Both the position numbers and the translations under genes were made by a program. A model generated the notes under the pieces. It saw only the letters and a list, made by a program, of their open reading frames with translations. It ran no database searches and was not told where the DNA came from. 64,000 nucleotides of DNA from Viridibacillus arvi (lineage in GTDB: Bacteria > Bacillota > Bacilli > Bacillales_A > Planococcaceae): assembly GCF_001274945.1 (NCBI RefSeq), contig NZ_LILB01000005.1, positions 1,033,683 through 1,097,682 of the forward strand. The letters run 5' to 3'. This document shows, piece after piece, positions 8,111 to 17,450 of the stretch; the stretch's first letter is position 1, and each line of letters opens with the position of its first letter.

Positions 8111-9703
8111 TTAAAGTGATTGTGCAACAGGTTCTTTGTTTATTTCAGGCAGTAAATTATCCACAATTATACTGTTCACTGCATTTATATAAGCTAATGC
8201 ACTTGCTTTGATGACATCTGTATCAGTTGCCTTTGCAACATACTTTTCACCCTTATATTCTACCTGTAACTTTACTTTACCTAATGCTTCTTTCCCTCTT
8301 GATACACTGCTAATTTTGTACTCCAATAAATTTATATCGATATCAATGATTTCTTTGATTGAAGAGTAAAGTGCATCAATTGGACCTGATGCTTCAGCGC
8401 TACTTTTGAAAATTTGATCACCCTTTTTAATCTTGACACTTGCTGAAGGGAAAATCGTATTACTAATGACTTGAAGATCCAACAGTTCATAAAAATTGTC
8501 ACTATGGTGTTGAATTTCTTCATTCATATCATGTCTTTTGAAGTATTTTTCTACAATAATATATAGATCATGGTTATATACTTCTTTTTTCGCATCAGCT
8601 AATACTAAAAAGTCAGCAAAGATTTCTTCGAATTGTTCGTCTGTTAGTTGGTTAAAGGCTAATTTTCCAAGTGCATTTTTCACTGCATGGCGTCCAGAGC
8701 GGGCTGTTAAGACCAGTTCCATATCATCTAAACCAACTTCAGTAGGACTAATAATTTCGTAAGCATCACGTGATTTTAGTAAACCATCTTGGTGAATACC
8801 TGATGAATGGGCAAATGCATTATCTCCTGTAATAGCTTTATTCACCTGTACATCAAGCCCCATTAAGCTACTCACTAGCTTAGATGTATTCATAATTTCT
8901 TTTGTTTTAATATTTGTATTTGCATTGAAAAATGGTGAGCGTGTATTTAAAGCCATCACTACTTCTTCTAATGCTGCATTTCCAGCGCGCTCGCCGATTC
9001 CGTTGATTGTACATTCAACTTTATCCGCTCCATTTTTTATAGCAGCCAATGTATTTGCTGTAGCCATTCCTAAATCATTATGACAATGTACACTTAAAAG
9101 TACTTTATCATTCAGATTTTTTAGGCGGTCATTCAATTTAAATATAAGTTCACCGAATTCTTCTGGCACGGCAAAACCGACTGTATCAGGAACATTAATC
9201 ATTGTAGCACCAGCTTTTACAACCGCTTTAATTGTTGACCATAAGTATTCAAAATCAGAGCGTGATGCATCTTCTGTAGAATACTGCACTTCCGGCAAAA
9301 GCGTTTTAGCATATTTGACAGCCTCTACTCCTATATCTAAAATTTGATTTTTTGATTTACCAAATTTCTTTTCAACATGAATGTCTGAAGTACCAAGAAC
9401 CATATGGATTAACGGCTTTTCAGCATACTTCACGCTATTATAAACCGCATCAATATCTGCTTTAACAGCACGTGCTAGAGCCGTAATCATTATGTTATCC
9501 GTATTCCCGACCTTCATCGCAATTTCTTTTACCGCATTAAAATCTCCGGCCGATGATGCTGGGAAACCCGCTTCAATAATATCTACTTGTAATTTCTTTA
9601 ATTGATGAGCTACTTCTAGCTTTTCGTATAAATTTAGTTTGGCCCCCGGAACTTGTTCCCCATCACGTAAAGTCGTATCAAACACCCATATTTTTCTCGA
9701 CAT
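8111..9703 (-). CDS. leuA: 2-isopropylmalate synthase
   Basis: A 530-residue enzyme joining acetyl-CoA and 2-oxoisovalerate in the first committed step of leucine synthesis. The N-terminal TIM barrel has the DTTLRDGEQ motif (residues 9-17), the metal-binding HCHNDLGMA, and HSSGIHQDG. The C-terminal part from about residue 395 is the LeuA allosteric domain (DLQVISNTIFPSA, VEYKGEKYVAKATDTDVIKA), which mediates feedback by leucine. It stands alone rather than in an ilv-leu operon. A leucine T-box leader upstream (specifier CTC) independently supports LeuA over homocitrate or citramalate synthase. Confidence 0.94.
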   Translation of the reverse strand: MSRKIWVFDTTLRDGEQVPGAKLNLYEKLEVAHQLKKLQVDIIEAGFPASSAGDFNAVKEIAMKVGNTDNIMITALARAVKADIDAVYNSVKYAEKPLIHMVLGTSDIHVEKKFGKSKNQILDIGVEAVKYAKTLLPEVQYSTEDASRSDFEYLWSTIKAVVKAGATMINVPDTVGFAVPEEFGELIFKLNDRLKNLNDKVLLSVHCHNDLGMATANTLAAIKNGADKVECTINGIGERAGNAALEEVVMALNTRSPFFNANTNIKTKEIMNTSKLVSSLMGLDVQVNKAITGDNAFAHSSGIHQDGLLKSRDAYEIISPTEVGLDDMELVLTARSGRHAVKNALGKLAFNQLTDEQFEEIFADFLVLADAKKEVYNHDLYIIVEKYFKRHDMNEEIQHHSDNFYELLDLQVISNTIFPSASVKIKKGDQIFKSSAEASGPIDALYSSIKEIIDIDINLLEYKISSVSRGKEALGKVKLQVEYKGEKYVAKATDTDVIKASALAYINAVNSIIVDNLLPEINKEPVAQSL

Positions 9704-9729
9704 TTCACATACACTCCTTTTCTTTTATA

Positions 9730-10014
9730 AAATAATAAAAAGCCCCGCCTCTATAGAAACTATAGAGACGAGGCTGTGCTCGCGGTACCACTCTAATTGA
9801 TCCATGTCTACTACATGAACCCACTCAGTTCGATGGCTATCACCATCTATTCTTTTAACGGCAGAATCCCGACATCCGTTACTATTCATTCACGGAGTAG
9901 CTCTTGGACGAGTTCAAAGGCAAATAACTACCGGTTTCCACCAACCACCGGCTCTCTGAATAGCTTATTTATCCCTTTACTATTTCCAATCATTGCTCAT
10001 TCGTTATTTGATTA
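9730..10014 (-). promoter_or_regulatory. T-box riboswitch (leucine) controlling leuA
   Basis: On the minus strand the leader contains the T-box core AGAGTGGTACCGCG (9781-9794) and a terminator hairpin at 9741-9775, AGCCTCG...CTATAG with CTATAGAGGCGGGGCT, followed by a T-run. In Stem I the sequence GAACTC at 9910-9915 places a CTC leucine codon (9910-9912) in the specifier-loop position. The trpS leader in this window has the same arrangement, GAA followed by TGG. Uncharged tRNA-Leu would stabilise the antiterminator and allow leuA transcription. Confidence 0.92.
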
Positions 10015-10020
10015 GTTATG

Positions 10021-10049
10021 ATTCTAACCTTTGAATTCTTAATAGTCAA
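10021..10049 (-). promoter_or_regulatory. SigmaA-type promoter of the leuA T-box leader
   Basis: On the minus strand TTGACT (10044-10049) and TAGAAT (10021-10026) are separated by 17 bp. Transcription would start near 10014, at the beginning of the T-box leader. Confidence 0.75.
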
Positions 10050-10157
10050 TATAATTATCAGAAAAATTTAAATTTTCTTTTAAGAATAAATTTATAGTTA
10101 TAAACATAAAGGAACTATCGTATTGATTAGACATTTATTTTGCTTAAAATAAGATTA

Positions 10158-11333
10158 TTAATTTTTCTTTAAGTAGTTCACTGCGTATTGTACATATAAC
10201 TCAGAACCAACTTTCAATGTATCCTCATCTACATTGAAGCGTCCATGATGGTGTGCCCATTGTGAATCTTTTTCGGCATTACCACAGCCAACTAAAGCAA
10301 AACAACCAGGTACTTTATCAAGATAGAAACTGAAATCTTCTCCGCCCATTGTAGGATCATCAAGGTAATATGAATCTTCTCCGAATGATTGTTCAATAAC
10401 TTGACGTGCTAACTCCACACTATCTTTGTCATTGATGACAGCTTGTGTACCGTAGTCATACTCAACTTCGGCAGTACCACCATAAATTGCGGCAACTTGC
10501 TCTGCATATTGATGAATTTGCGTTTCTATATGTTGACGAGTCTCTACATCAAAACAACGAACCGTCCCTTCAAGAACTGCATTTTCAGCAATAACATTAA
10601 AACGAGTGCCAACCTCCATTTTACCTATTGTTAGTACTGCTGGTCGTAACGGATTAACTGTCCTAGATACAACTGTTTGTACATTTAATGCAAATGATGA
10701 TGCTATCATTACAGCATCTACCGTATCATGTGGCATTGCTGCATGACCACCGCGACCTTTGAATGTTACTTTGAAGAGATCCGCCGATGCAAAAGCTGGT
10801 CCTGGTGCACATTGGATTTTATATGAAGGTGTTTGAGACCAAATATGGATACCAAACACATTATCCACCCCATCCACTGCACCTTGGCGAACCATTTCCT
10901 TTGCACCTAATGCTACTTCTTCAGCAGGTTGAAATATTAAACGAATATTTCCCTCTAGTTCATCTTTAATTTCATTTAATGCTTTTGCAGCAATTAATAG
11001 CATTGCTGTATGAGCATCATGTCCACATGCATGCATTTTGCCATCTTCTTGTGAGCGATATTCAAGCTCACGATTTAATTCATAAACAGATAACGCATCC
11101 ATATCTGCACGAAGAGCAACCGTTTTACCTGGCTTCCCTCCTGTAATATCCGCAATTACACCTGTTGGTTCAGTTGTTCTATATGGAATATTCAGTTGTT
11201 TTAAATAATCGCATACAAACTGAGTTGTCTTAAACTCCTGCCATGATAACTCTGGCTCTTTATGTAATTTACGACGAATGGCAACTAACTCATCATTATA
11301 ACTTGCAATGATTTCTTTTATATTTTTTCCCAT
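10158..11333 (-). CDS. M20-family amidohydrolase (aminoacylase/hippurate hydrolase type)
   Basis: A 391-residue zinc peptidase of family M20D, which removes N-acyl groups from amino acids or cleaves similar amides in the cytosol. Metal and catalytic residues are visible in HACGHDAHT (about 102-110), QPAEEVALGAKEM (Glu-Glu pair about 136-137) and the C-terminal HHHGRFNVDE. The small lid domain lies between about 185 and 300 with GRGGHAAMPH. It is 16 bp downstream of a membrane transporter gene, suggesting that the transporter imports its substrate. An N-acetyl-diaminopimelate deacetylase role is possible, but no dapH neighbour is seen. Confidence 0.87.
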   Translation of the reverse strand: MGKNIKEIIASYNDELVAIRRKLHKEPELSWQEFKTTQFVCDYLKQLNIPYRTTEPTGVIADITGGKPGKTVALRADMDALSVYELNRELEYRSQEDGKMHACGHDAHTAMLLIAAKALNEIKDELEGNIRLIFQPAEEVALGAKEMVRQGAVDGVDNVFGIHIWSQTPSYKIQCAPGPAFASADLFKVTFKGRGGHAAMPHDTVDAVMIASSFALNVQTVVSRTVNPLRPAVLTIGKMEVGTRFNVIAENAVLEGTVRCFDVETRQHIETQIHQYAEQVAAIYGGTAEVEYDYGTQAVINDKDSVELARQVIEQSFGEDSYYLDDPTMGGEDFSFYLDKVPGCFALVGCGNAEKDSQWAHHHGRFNVDEDTLKVGSELYVQYAVNYLKKN

Positions 11334-11349
11334 TTGAAGGACCCCTTTA

Positions 11350-12537
11350 TTATTTAATCCAGGTTACAAACAAACCTGCTAACACAACAGAAACTATCGT
11401 AACTGTGATGAAACCACCAACAAGCATCGGTGGAAGCATATGACTGCTTAAGAATTCACGTTCTTTTTTATCTGTAGTTACAGCGTTCACAACTTCATTT
11501 GTAATAATATAATCTGCTGGGAATCCATATAAGGCTGTTAATGATACAGCGAACGCCATATTTGGATTTACTTTTAAAATTTTCCCTACGATAAATGAAA
11601 AGATGTACATGCCAATTACGGCAAGACCGATACTCACAATTAAAGGTGTAATTATTCGTAGCATCATTTCTGGTGTAGCATTTTTTAAACCATCAAAAAT
11701 AAATAACATTAATGCCATAATAGCGAAACCGAAACCATTTGCTTTTTGCAATGGCTGCTTTTCTAAGAAACCTAGTGAAGTAGCAATAACACCAAACAGT
11801 AAACATAGTACCAATGCATTTACTGTAATAATTGGTGCTAATGCAGTTGATGTAAAATACGCTAAACAGCCTACAATAGCTAAACGGAAAAATTTGAAAT
11901 AATCCGTATTGTAGCGATCAGGTAATTTCTTAAATAATCTTGGTTTTTCTAGTTCTTCTTCTTCTTCAACTGTTATCTCCTGTGCTTTCATCTCACCAGA
12001 ACGATATAGCTTTAATAAACGATTTCCTTCTTTTTTTAAGAAAATTGAAGTTAGCGGATAACCAGCAAAACCTTGAATAACATATATAACAATTGCGAAA
12101 ACAGCTAGATCATCGTACCCTGCATTTGCGGCTCCCTCAGACATAATAAGAGCTGAAACTAATCCACCAACAAGTGGTGGAATCGCTACGATCATCGTTT
12201 GCATATCGAAAATCAAAGCACCTATTGTAAATAAAATAACGATGATCCCTAAAATCCCTGATAGTGCAATAACTATTGTTTTCCACTGATTTCTTAATTC
12301 TTTCAATGAAAGTAAAGTTCCCATATTCGTAATTAATAAGTACATCATCATTGTTGCTACGATTGCTGGAATACCTGCAATCTCTACAATATTCTTCGGG
12401 AAAAAAGTCCAATACCCCAATAAAAACAGTACCGCGCAAACAAATACAGATGGAATCCATGCTTTCGTTTTAGTTGCCACAACATCGCCAATATATAAAA
12501 TCCCTAATAAAATTACAAGGGCAAGCATTTGAGCCAT
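11350..12537 (-). CDS. Integral membrane transporter, possibly GltS/ESS-like
   Basis: A 395-residue protein with about ten hydrophobic segments and a charged cytoplasmic loop around residues 180-210 (EEEEELEKPRLFKK). Two halves share features such as conserved glycines and an ALIMSEGAANAGYDD segment in the first half and AFAVSLTALYGFPADY in the second. This layout resembles sodium/glutamate symporter-like carriers, but I do not recognise it with certainty. It is the first gene of a two-gene unit with the M20 amidohydrolase, so N-acylated or amidated amino acids are a reasonable substrate guess. The ATG lies just after GGAGG. Confidence 0.6.
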   Translation of the reverse strand: MAQMLALVILLGILYIGDVVATKTKAWIPSVFVCAVLFLLGYWTFFPKNIVEIAGIPAIVATMMMYLLITNMGTLLSLKELRNQWKTIVIALSGILGIIVILFTIGALIFDMQTMIVAIPPLVGGLVSALIMSEGAANAGYDDLAVFAIVIYVIQGFAGYPLTSIFLKKEGNRLLKLYRSGEMKAQEITVEEEEELEKPRLFKKLPDRYNTDYFKFFRLAIVGCLAYFTSTALAPIITVNALVLCLLFGVIATSLGFLEKQPLQKANGFGFAIMALMLFIFDGLKNATPEMMLRIITPLIVSIGLAVIGMYIFSFIVGKILKVNPNMAFAVSLTALYGFPADYIITNEVVNAVTTDKKEREFLSSHMLPPMLVGGFITVTIVSVVLAGLFVTWIK

Positions 12538-12945
12538 AACATAACCTCCAAGTAATAAAATTTGTAATATTACAATAACACTAAATTTTCTGAATATGTA
12601 TATAATTAATATATTTCGAGAAAATATTAACTTTATCTAGCTAATTAATAACATAAAACATATTTCGATATTTAAATATAGATAAAACTTCTTTATTGAA
12701 ATAGTAAGTTTATTCCTTATAAGAGATAATATCATTCATTAAAGAATAGTCTTTTCTCTCAGTAAAATTAGTGAAATAATGAGTAGTCATCTCCTCAGCG
12801 AAGTACTATCTACACAACTTACAAGCTCAAACAAACCCATCCCTCTCACTATTGATCAACTGAATAGCATTGTGAATTTTCTAAATTAAAAGTACAATTG
12901 GAATTATATTTGTTGGTACTATACATATTTTTAGGAGGAAAGACT
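12538..12945. other. 408-bp divergent intergenic region
   Basis: AT-rich spacer between the transporter operon (minus) and ddh (plus). No gene or riboswitch is recognised. On the plus strand TTGGAA and TATACA about 16 bp apart just upstream of the ddh ribosome site could be a promoter, but this would leave a very short leader and is only a weak call. Confidence 0.4.
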
Positions 12946-13929
12946 TTGAGTAAAATTCGAATTGGTATTGTAGGTTATGGTAATTTAGGACGTGGCGTTG
13001 AAGGGGCAATTGCGCAAAACCCTGATATGGAATTAGTGGCAGTATTTACTCGTCGCGATCCTTCTTCATTAAAAATCGCGAGCGCTAATGTGCCCGTATA
13101 TGCGGTAAATGATGCTGAACAATTTAAAGAAGCCATTGATGTCATGATTTTGTGTGGGGGGTCTGCTACGGACTTACCGGAGCAAGTACCTCATTTCGCA
13201 CAATGGTTTAATACTATTGATAGCTTTGATACACATGCCAACATTCCGACTTTCTTTGATGCAGTAAATGCGGTTGCAGAACCTGCAAATAAAGTGAGTA
13301 TCATTTCAGTTGGTTGGGATCCAGGTCTATTTTCATTAAACCGCCTTTTAGGAGAAGCAGTGTTACCTGTTGGCAATACTTATACTTTTTGGGGTGATGG
13401 CTTAAGTCAAGGCCACTCTGATGCAGTTCGACGTATTGAAGGCGTTAAAAATGCAGTGCAATATACATTACCGATTGAAGAGGCAGTAAATCGCGTACGC
13501 AATGGAGAAAACCCAGAATTAACTACTCGTGAAAAACATGCCCGTGAATGTTTTGTTGTTTTAGAAAATGGCGCAGATGCAGTGAAAATCGAAGAACAAA
13601 TTAAAACAATGCCAAACTATTTCTCTGATTATGATACAACTGTTAATTTTATTTCTGAAGATGAACTTGCTACAAATCATAGCGGTATGCCACATGGTGG
13701 GTTTGTTATTCGAAGTGGTGAATCTAAAGCAGAACATAAGCAAATTATGGAGTTCTCTTTAAACTTAGAAAGCAATCCATACTTCACATCAAGCGTCCTA
13801 GTTGCCTTTGCACGTGCTGCTTTCAAACTTAACAAATCTGGCAACAATGGAGCTAAAACAGTTTTCGATGTACCTTTTGGCTTGTTGTCACCAAAATCAG
13901 CAGCTGAACTGCGTAAAGAGTTATTATAA
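12946..13929 (+). CDS. ddh: meso-Diaminopimelate D-dehydrogenase
   Basis: NADPH enzyme that makes meso-diaminopimelate from tetrahydrodipicolinate in one step, a shortcut for lysine and peptidoglycan synthesis. The TTG start at 12946 follows AGGAGG by eight bases and gives 327 residues, the usual family length; the longer frame from an upstream ATG lacks a ribosome site. The Rossmann motif GIVGYGNLGRG begins at residue 6. Other family stretches include FTRRDP, CGGSATDLPEQ, SVGWDPGLFSLNR and WGDGLSQGHSDAVRR. It is monocistronic. The gene is known from Lysinibacillus sphaericus and relatives but absent from most Bacillus, which supports the taxonomic guess. Confidence 0.93.
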   Translation: MSKIRIGIVGYGNLGRGVEGAIAQNPDMELVAVFTRRDPSSLKIASANVPVYAVNDAEQFKEAIDVMILCGGSATDLPEQVPHFAQWFNTIDSFDTHANIPTFFDAVNAVAEPANKVSIISVGWDPGLFSLNRLLGEAVLPVGNTYTFWGDGLSQGHSDAVRRIEGVKNAVQYTLPIEEAVNRVRNGENPELTTREKHARECFVVLENGADAVKIEEQIKTMPNYFSDYDTTVNFISEDELATNHSGMPHGGFVIRSGESKAEHKQIMEFSLNLESNPYFTSSVLVAFARAAFKLNKSGNNGAKTVFDVPFGLLSPKSAAELRKELL

Positions 13930-13941
13930 AAATTAAAAATA

Positions 13942-13977
13942 AAAGGCTGACACTGTCTTCATGACATGTCAGCCTTT
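13942..13977 (+). terminator. Terminator of ddh
   Basis: AAAGGCTGACA pairs with TGTCAGCCTTT starting 12 bp after the ddh stop codon, followed by a T-rich stretch. Confidence 0.87.
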
Positions 13978-14094
13978 ATTCGATTAATTTAATTATCAAG
14001 ATTCACTAAAAACCTTCCGTCATATTGACTTTTATCCTCTCGACAACTATGATGAATAGTGATTCTTACAAAAGACTCAATAATCTCAAACAAG

Positions 14095-14144
14095 AAACCT
14101 TATGCTGCCTTCTATCAATTGAAGGGCCCATAAGGTTTTTTGTT
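14095..14144 (+). terminator. Second plus-strand terminator downstream of ddh
   Basis: AAACCTTATG pairs with CATAAGGTTT, with an inner GCCTTC/GAAGGGC stem, and is followed by a T-run on the plus strand. The minus strand has a weaker U-tract, so it could also limit transcription from the methyltransferase gene. The rest of the 13930-14323 spacer holds no gene. Confidence 0.75.
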
Positions 14145-14323
14145 ATTCTACAGAATTTTAAATAACTGAATACTCAATTATTTTTGGTTATGTAGATTAT
14201 GTCATGTACAGTTGAAGAGTATCTCGCTAAAATGATCTTTTGATGAAGTTATGCACAATCCTCTTTAACTCATTTCTCACTAATATTAAACGCATATCAA
14301 CATTAATGAATCAGTAAATTCTT

Positions 14324-15169
14324 CTAATTACATATTAGTACATACGTAGACATCGGTTTAATAGCATTTTTTTGTATTGCTTCTTTCAGTATCAATATTT
14401 CACTATGCAGTAATAGGACCAACTTTTCTGGAATATAATCTACAGCCATCAGCTCACTGGCATAATCTTGGATAGTAAAGTCCACTTCCCATTCTCCATC
14501 CTGTAATTCCGGAGAGAAAATTATATTCTCTTTTTGGATTTCCCAGCCAGTTTGCTGAATTATTTTCTTAATATCCTCTGCCGTGAATAATGTACGGATA
14601 TTAGAGATACTTGTTTCTTTATATACTTCATATTGAGCTTGAATTAATACAGCCAGAAAATGAGGATACTGTTCAATATTTGTTACCCTTGCATCCCATT
14701 CTGCAAAGCATAATGTTTTACCCCATTTTCTAGCCTTCTTTAATACTGCTGCTAGCTGCTCGGCTGACTGGAAATACCAAGAACAGTGCGATAACACAAC
14801 TATATCAAATGATGGTTCCGGAAAATCAATTTCGTCCCCAATCACATCTGTAGCTAAATTTATTTGTATTTGTGCACCTAATTTTGAGGCTTTTAAATGC
14901 CTGGTTGCTTCTCCTAATGTGATGGGGCTACCATAATCTGCAGCCGCGACATCAATACCATGAACAAAGCCTTCTTCACCTACTAGATGTGCTAATACTG
15001 CTGTAGTATCCCCTTGTCCACAACCTATTTCCAATACTCTCATCCCTTTTTTGATTGAACAAAACTGCGCTAACTTCAAACGATGTGCTGTCTGGATTTT
15101 TTGAATTGTACTATCGTTACCATAAATGGCCATACAGTCTACAATTTCTTCTATTATCTTTTCATCCAT
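14324..15169 (-). CDS. Class I SAM-dependent methyltransferase
   Basis: A 281-residue Rossmann methyltransferase. Motif I is VLEIGCGQGDTT (about residues 45-56), motif II is GIDVAA, and a post-motif segment is SFDIVVLSHCSWYF (about 123-136). The residues around the SAM pocket are intact, so it should be active, but the acceptor is unknown. The start ATG follows GGAGGT. It is divergent from a two-gene ABC exporter, a layout sometimes seen for self-protection or secondary metabolite resistance; this link is only an inference. Confidence 0.8.
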   Translation of the reverse strand: MDEKIIEEIVDCMAIYGNDSTIQKIQTAHRLKLAQFCSIKKGMRVLEIGCGQGDTTAVLAHLVGEEGFVHGIDVAAADYGSPITLGEATRHLKASKLGAQIQINLATDVIGDEIDFPEPSFDIVVLSHCSWYFQSAEQLAAVLKKARKWGKTLCFAEWDARVTNIEQYPHFLAVLIQAQYEVYKETSISNIRTLFTAEDIKKIIQQTGWEIQKENIIFSPELQDGEWEVDFTIQDYASELMAVDYIPEKLVLLLHSEILILKEAIQKNAIKPMSTYVLICN

Positions 15170-15276
15170 CTAGTTACCTCCAACACTTAAATTCATATTG
15201 TAATATCTTCCATACTAAATTAGACTATGTGTACAATCAACTTAATTTAATAATGTATAAAAAAGGAGTGAATTTT

Positions 15277-15999
15277 ATGTCTTCAATCCAATTAACAGAT
15301 GTACAAAAGCACTTTCAAAAAAGATCCATTATTCAAAATGTCAGTCTGTCTATTGACTCAGGAAAAATTTTTGGACTAATCGGTCCTTCTGGTTGTGGTA
15401 AAACAACATTAATCAAACTAATAGTAGGTATGTTAAAAGCGGATGCAGGTCAAATAGAAGTTTTTCAGCAAACTGTACCAAATTACAATTTACTTAAAAG
15501 AATTGGCTATATGGCACAATCCGATGCTTTATATAGTGATTTAACTGGAATGGAGAATATGCAATTTTTTGCGAAGTTATATTCTTTAAATAAAGCAGAA
15601 AGAGACAAACGTATTGCTTATGCTGCGGATATTGTCCAACTAACAAATGAGCTTTCTCAAAAAGTACAAAACTACTCTGGCGGTATGAAACGAAGACTCT
15701 CTTTAGCCATAGCACTGCTTCAAAACCCAGATATTCTTATTTTAGATGAACCAACTGTAGGTATTGACCCTGCTCTAAAACTCACAATCTGGCAAGAGCT
15801 TGAACGTCTGAAAAAAATAGAGAAGAAAACCATCCTTCTAACTACACATGTAATGGATGAAGCCGAAAAATGCGATGAGCTCGCTTTAATGCGAGTAGGT
15901 AAAATAATCGCAACTGGAACACCTACTACATTAAAAGCACTATATAGCGCAGACACATTTGATGAAGTGTTTTTACGAGCTGGGGGTGCTAAAATATGA
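15277..15999 (+). CDS. ABC exporter ATP-binding protein
   Basis: A 240-residue ATPase. The ATG at 15277 follows AAAGGAG; an in-frame extension upstream overlaps the divergent methyltransferase gene and was not used. Walker A is GPSGCGKT (36-43), the signature is YSGGMKRR, Walker B is ILILDEPT and the H-loop is LLTTHV. The overall pattern is that of ABC-2 drug or antibiotic exporters (NatA/CcmA class). Its stop overlaps the permease start by four bases, so the two are translationally coupled. Confidence 0.9.
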   Translation: MSSIQLTDVQKHFQKRSIIQNVSLSIDSGKIFGLIGPSGCGKTTLIKLIVGMLKADAGQIEVFQQTVPNYNLLKRIGYMAQSDALYSDLTGMENMQFFAKLYSLNKAERDKRIAYAADIVQLTNELSQKVQNYSGGMKRRLSLAIALLQNPDILILDEPTVGIDPALKLTIWQELERLKKIEKKTILLTTHVMDEAEKCDELALMRVGKIIATGTPTTLKALYSADTFDEVFLRAGGAKI

Positions 16000-17033
16000 G
16001 AATTATTGCTTTAGTAAACAGAATAATTCAGCAAATGCTAAGAGATAAACGGACACTTGCACTACTATTTCTTGCACCGCTACTCATCTTGAGTTTGATG
16101 TACTTTATCTTTCATACAGAAGATAGTTCTCCGAAGCTTGGGGTGATTGGTGGAGATACGAAAATAGTTAAAACATTAGAAAATGCTAATATTGAAGTAG
16201 AAAAGTTTAACCAGCTTTCTCAAAAAGAGGCACTTGCTGAAGGTTTAGACGGTTGGCTAACAATTGAAAATAAGCAACTCTCTTTGACCTTACAGAATGA
16301 CTCACCTAGTAAAGCAAAAGCATTACAAATGCAGGTGAAACAAGCACTAACAACCTTCCAAATGAATAGTATTTCTAGTAAAATTCCGGATCTTGGAGTG
16401 ACTATAAATTATGTATATGGTGATGAAAATACCCAGTTATTTGACATCATTAGCCCTATTTTAGTCGGCTTCTTTGTTTTCTTTTTCGTCTTCCTCATTG
16501 CCGGAATTGCATTATTAAAGGAACGTACTACAGGCACATTAGAAAGGTTATTAGCTACACCCATTCGTCGTCATGAAGTTGTACTTGGCTATTTAATAGG
16601 CTACGGACTATTTGCTGTCATTCAGACATCAATCGTCGTTTTATATGCTGTGAAAATACTTGATATTGTTCTAGTCGGATCTATTTGGTATGTTCTACTG
16701 ATTAATTTATTGCTCGCATTAGTTGCCCTGTCATTAGGCATTCTATTATCTAGCTTTGCATCTTCGGAATTTCAAATGGTTCAATTCATTCCACTAGTGA
16801 TTATTCCGCAAATTTTCTTTACAGGATTATTTCCACTGGATGGCATGGCGGATTGGTTGCTTTCAATCGGTAAAATCATGCCACTATACTACGCCGCAGA
16901 TGCGCTTACGGGTGTTATGTATAAAGGGTTTGCATTTACAGATATCCTTGTTGATCTCGGTGCATTACTATTATTCTCAATTCTATTCATAACCTTAAAT
17001 TTCGTCGCTTTAAAAAAATACCGCGCTATTTAA
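15996..17033 (+). CDS. ABC-2 type exporter permease
   Basis: A 345-residue membrane protein with one N-terminal segment (about 17-38), an extracellular domain of roughly 130 residues, and five C-terminal segments from about 165 on. The order fits the ABC2_membrane_3 family. The motif ERTTGTLERLLATPIRRHEVVLGY (split here across the loop at about 178-201) is the family hallmark preceding the coupling helix. It overlaps its ATPase gene by four bases. Substrate unknown; multidrug or antimicrobial peptide export is usual for the family. No linked regulator is present. Confidence 0.88.
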   Translation: MRIIALVNRIIQQMLRDKRTLALLFLAPLLILSLMYFIFHTEDSSPKLGVIGGDTKIVKTLENANIEVEKFNQLSQKEALAEGLDGWLTIENKQLSLTLQNDSPSKAKALQMQVKQALTTFQMNSISSKIPDLGVTINYVYGDENTQLFDIISPILVGFFVFFFVFLIAGIALLKERTTGTLERLLATPIRRHEVVLGYLIGYGLFAVIQTSIVVLYAVKILDIVLVGSIWYVLLINLLLALVALSLGILLSSFASSEFQMVQFIPLVIIPQIFFTGLFPLDGMADWLLSIGKIMPLYYAADALTGVMYKGFAFTDILVDLGALLLFSILFITLNFVALKKYRAI

Positions 17034-17052
17034 TATCGCTAAATACTAAAAT

Positions 17053-17084
17053 AACACGCTCTATATAAAGTGCGTGTTGTTTCA
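17053..17084 (+). terminator. Terminator of the ABC exporter operon
   Basis: AACACGC pairs with GCGTGTT around a 12-nt loop, about 20 bp after the permease stop, followed by a short T-rich run. Confidence 0.65.
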
Positions 17085-17450
17085 GTACTTCGACAAAAGG
17101 TACTCAGAATTCTTACACCCTGAATGTCCTTTGTTATTTTTATTAATTTTGGTTAATTAAGATCCTCTTTTATATATAAAATACTCTTTGAGTGTTACCT
17201 TGTATTCCCATTTTGAACTTTGCCAAGTTCAATTTGCGAATTTTTTTAAATCACAGCGGCAAAAGTAAGCATCTCCTACAGGGTTTTTTTAAAACCTTTT
17301 AAGTTTAGTCACCACTTCCCCAATTTTCCTCCTAAGATTTTCTTGAGATACTCATGGACCCAAAGCAATCAATTTCAATTTGATCTCTTTCAAGTTTTTT
17401 ATGTCATTCTTTTCTATCATCTCAAAAAATTTGTTTATATTATATACGTA

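Noticed and set aside
9797..10015. Plus-strand open frame in the leuA leader
   Set aside because: It lies within the T-box riboswitch on the opposite strand.
15055..15276. N-terminal extension of the ABC ATPase
   Set aside because: It overlaps the divergent methyltransferase gene; the true start follows AAAGGAG at 15277.
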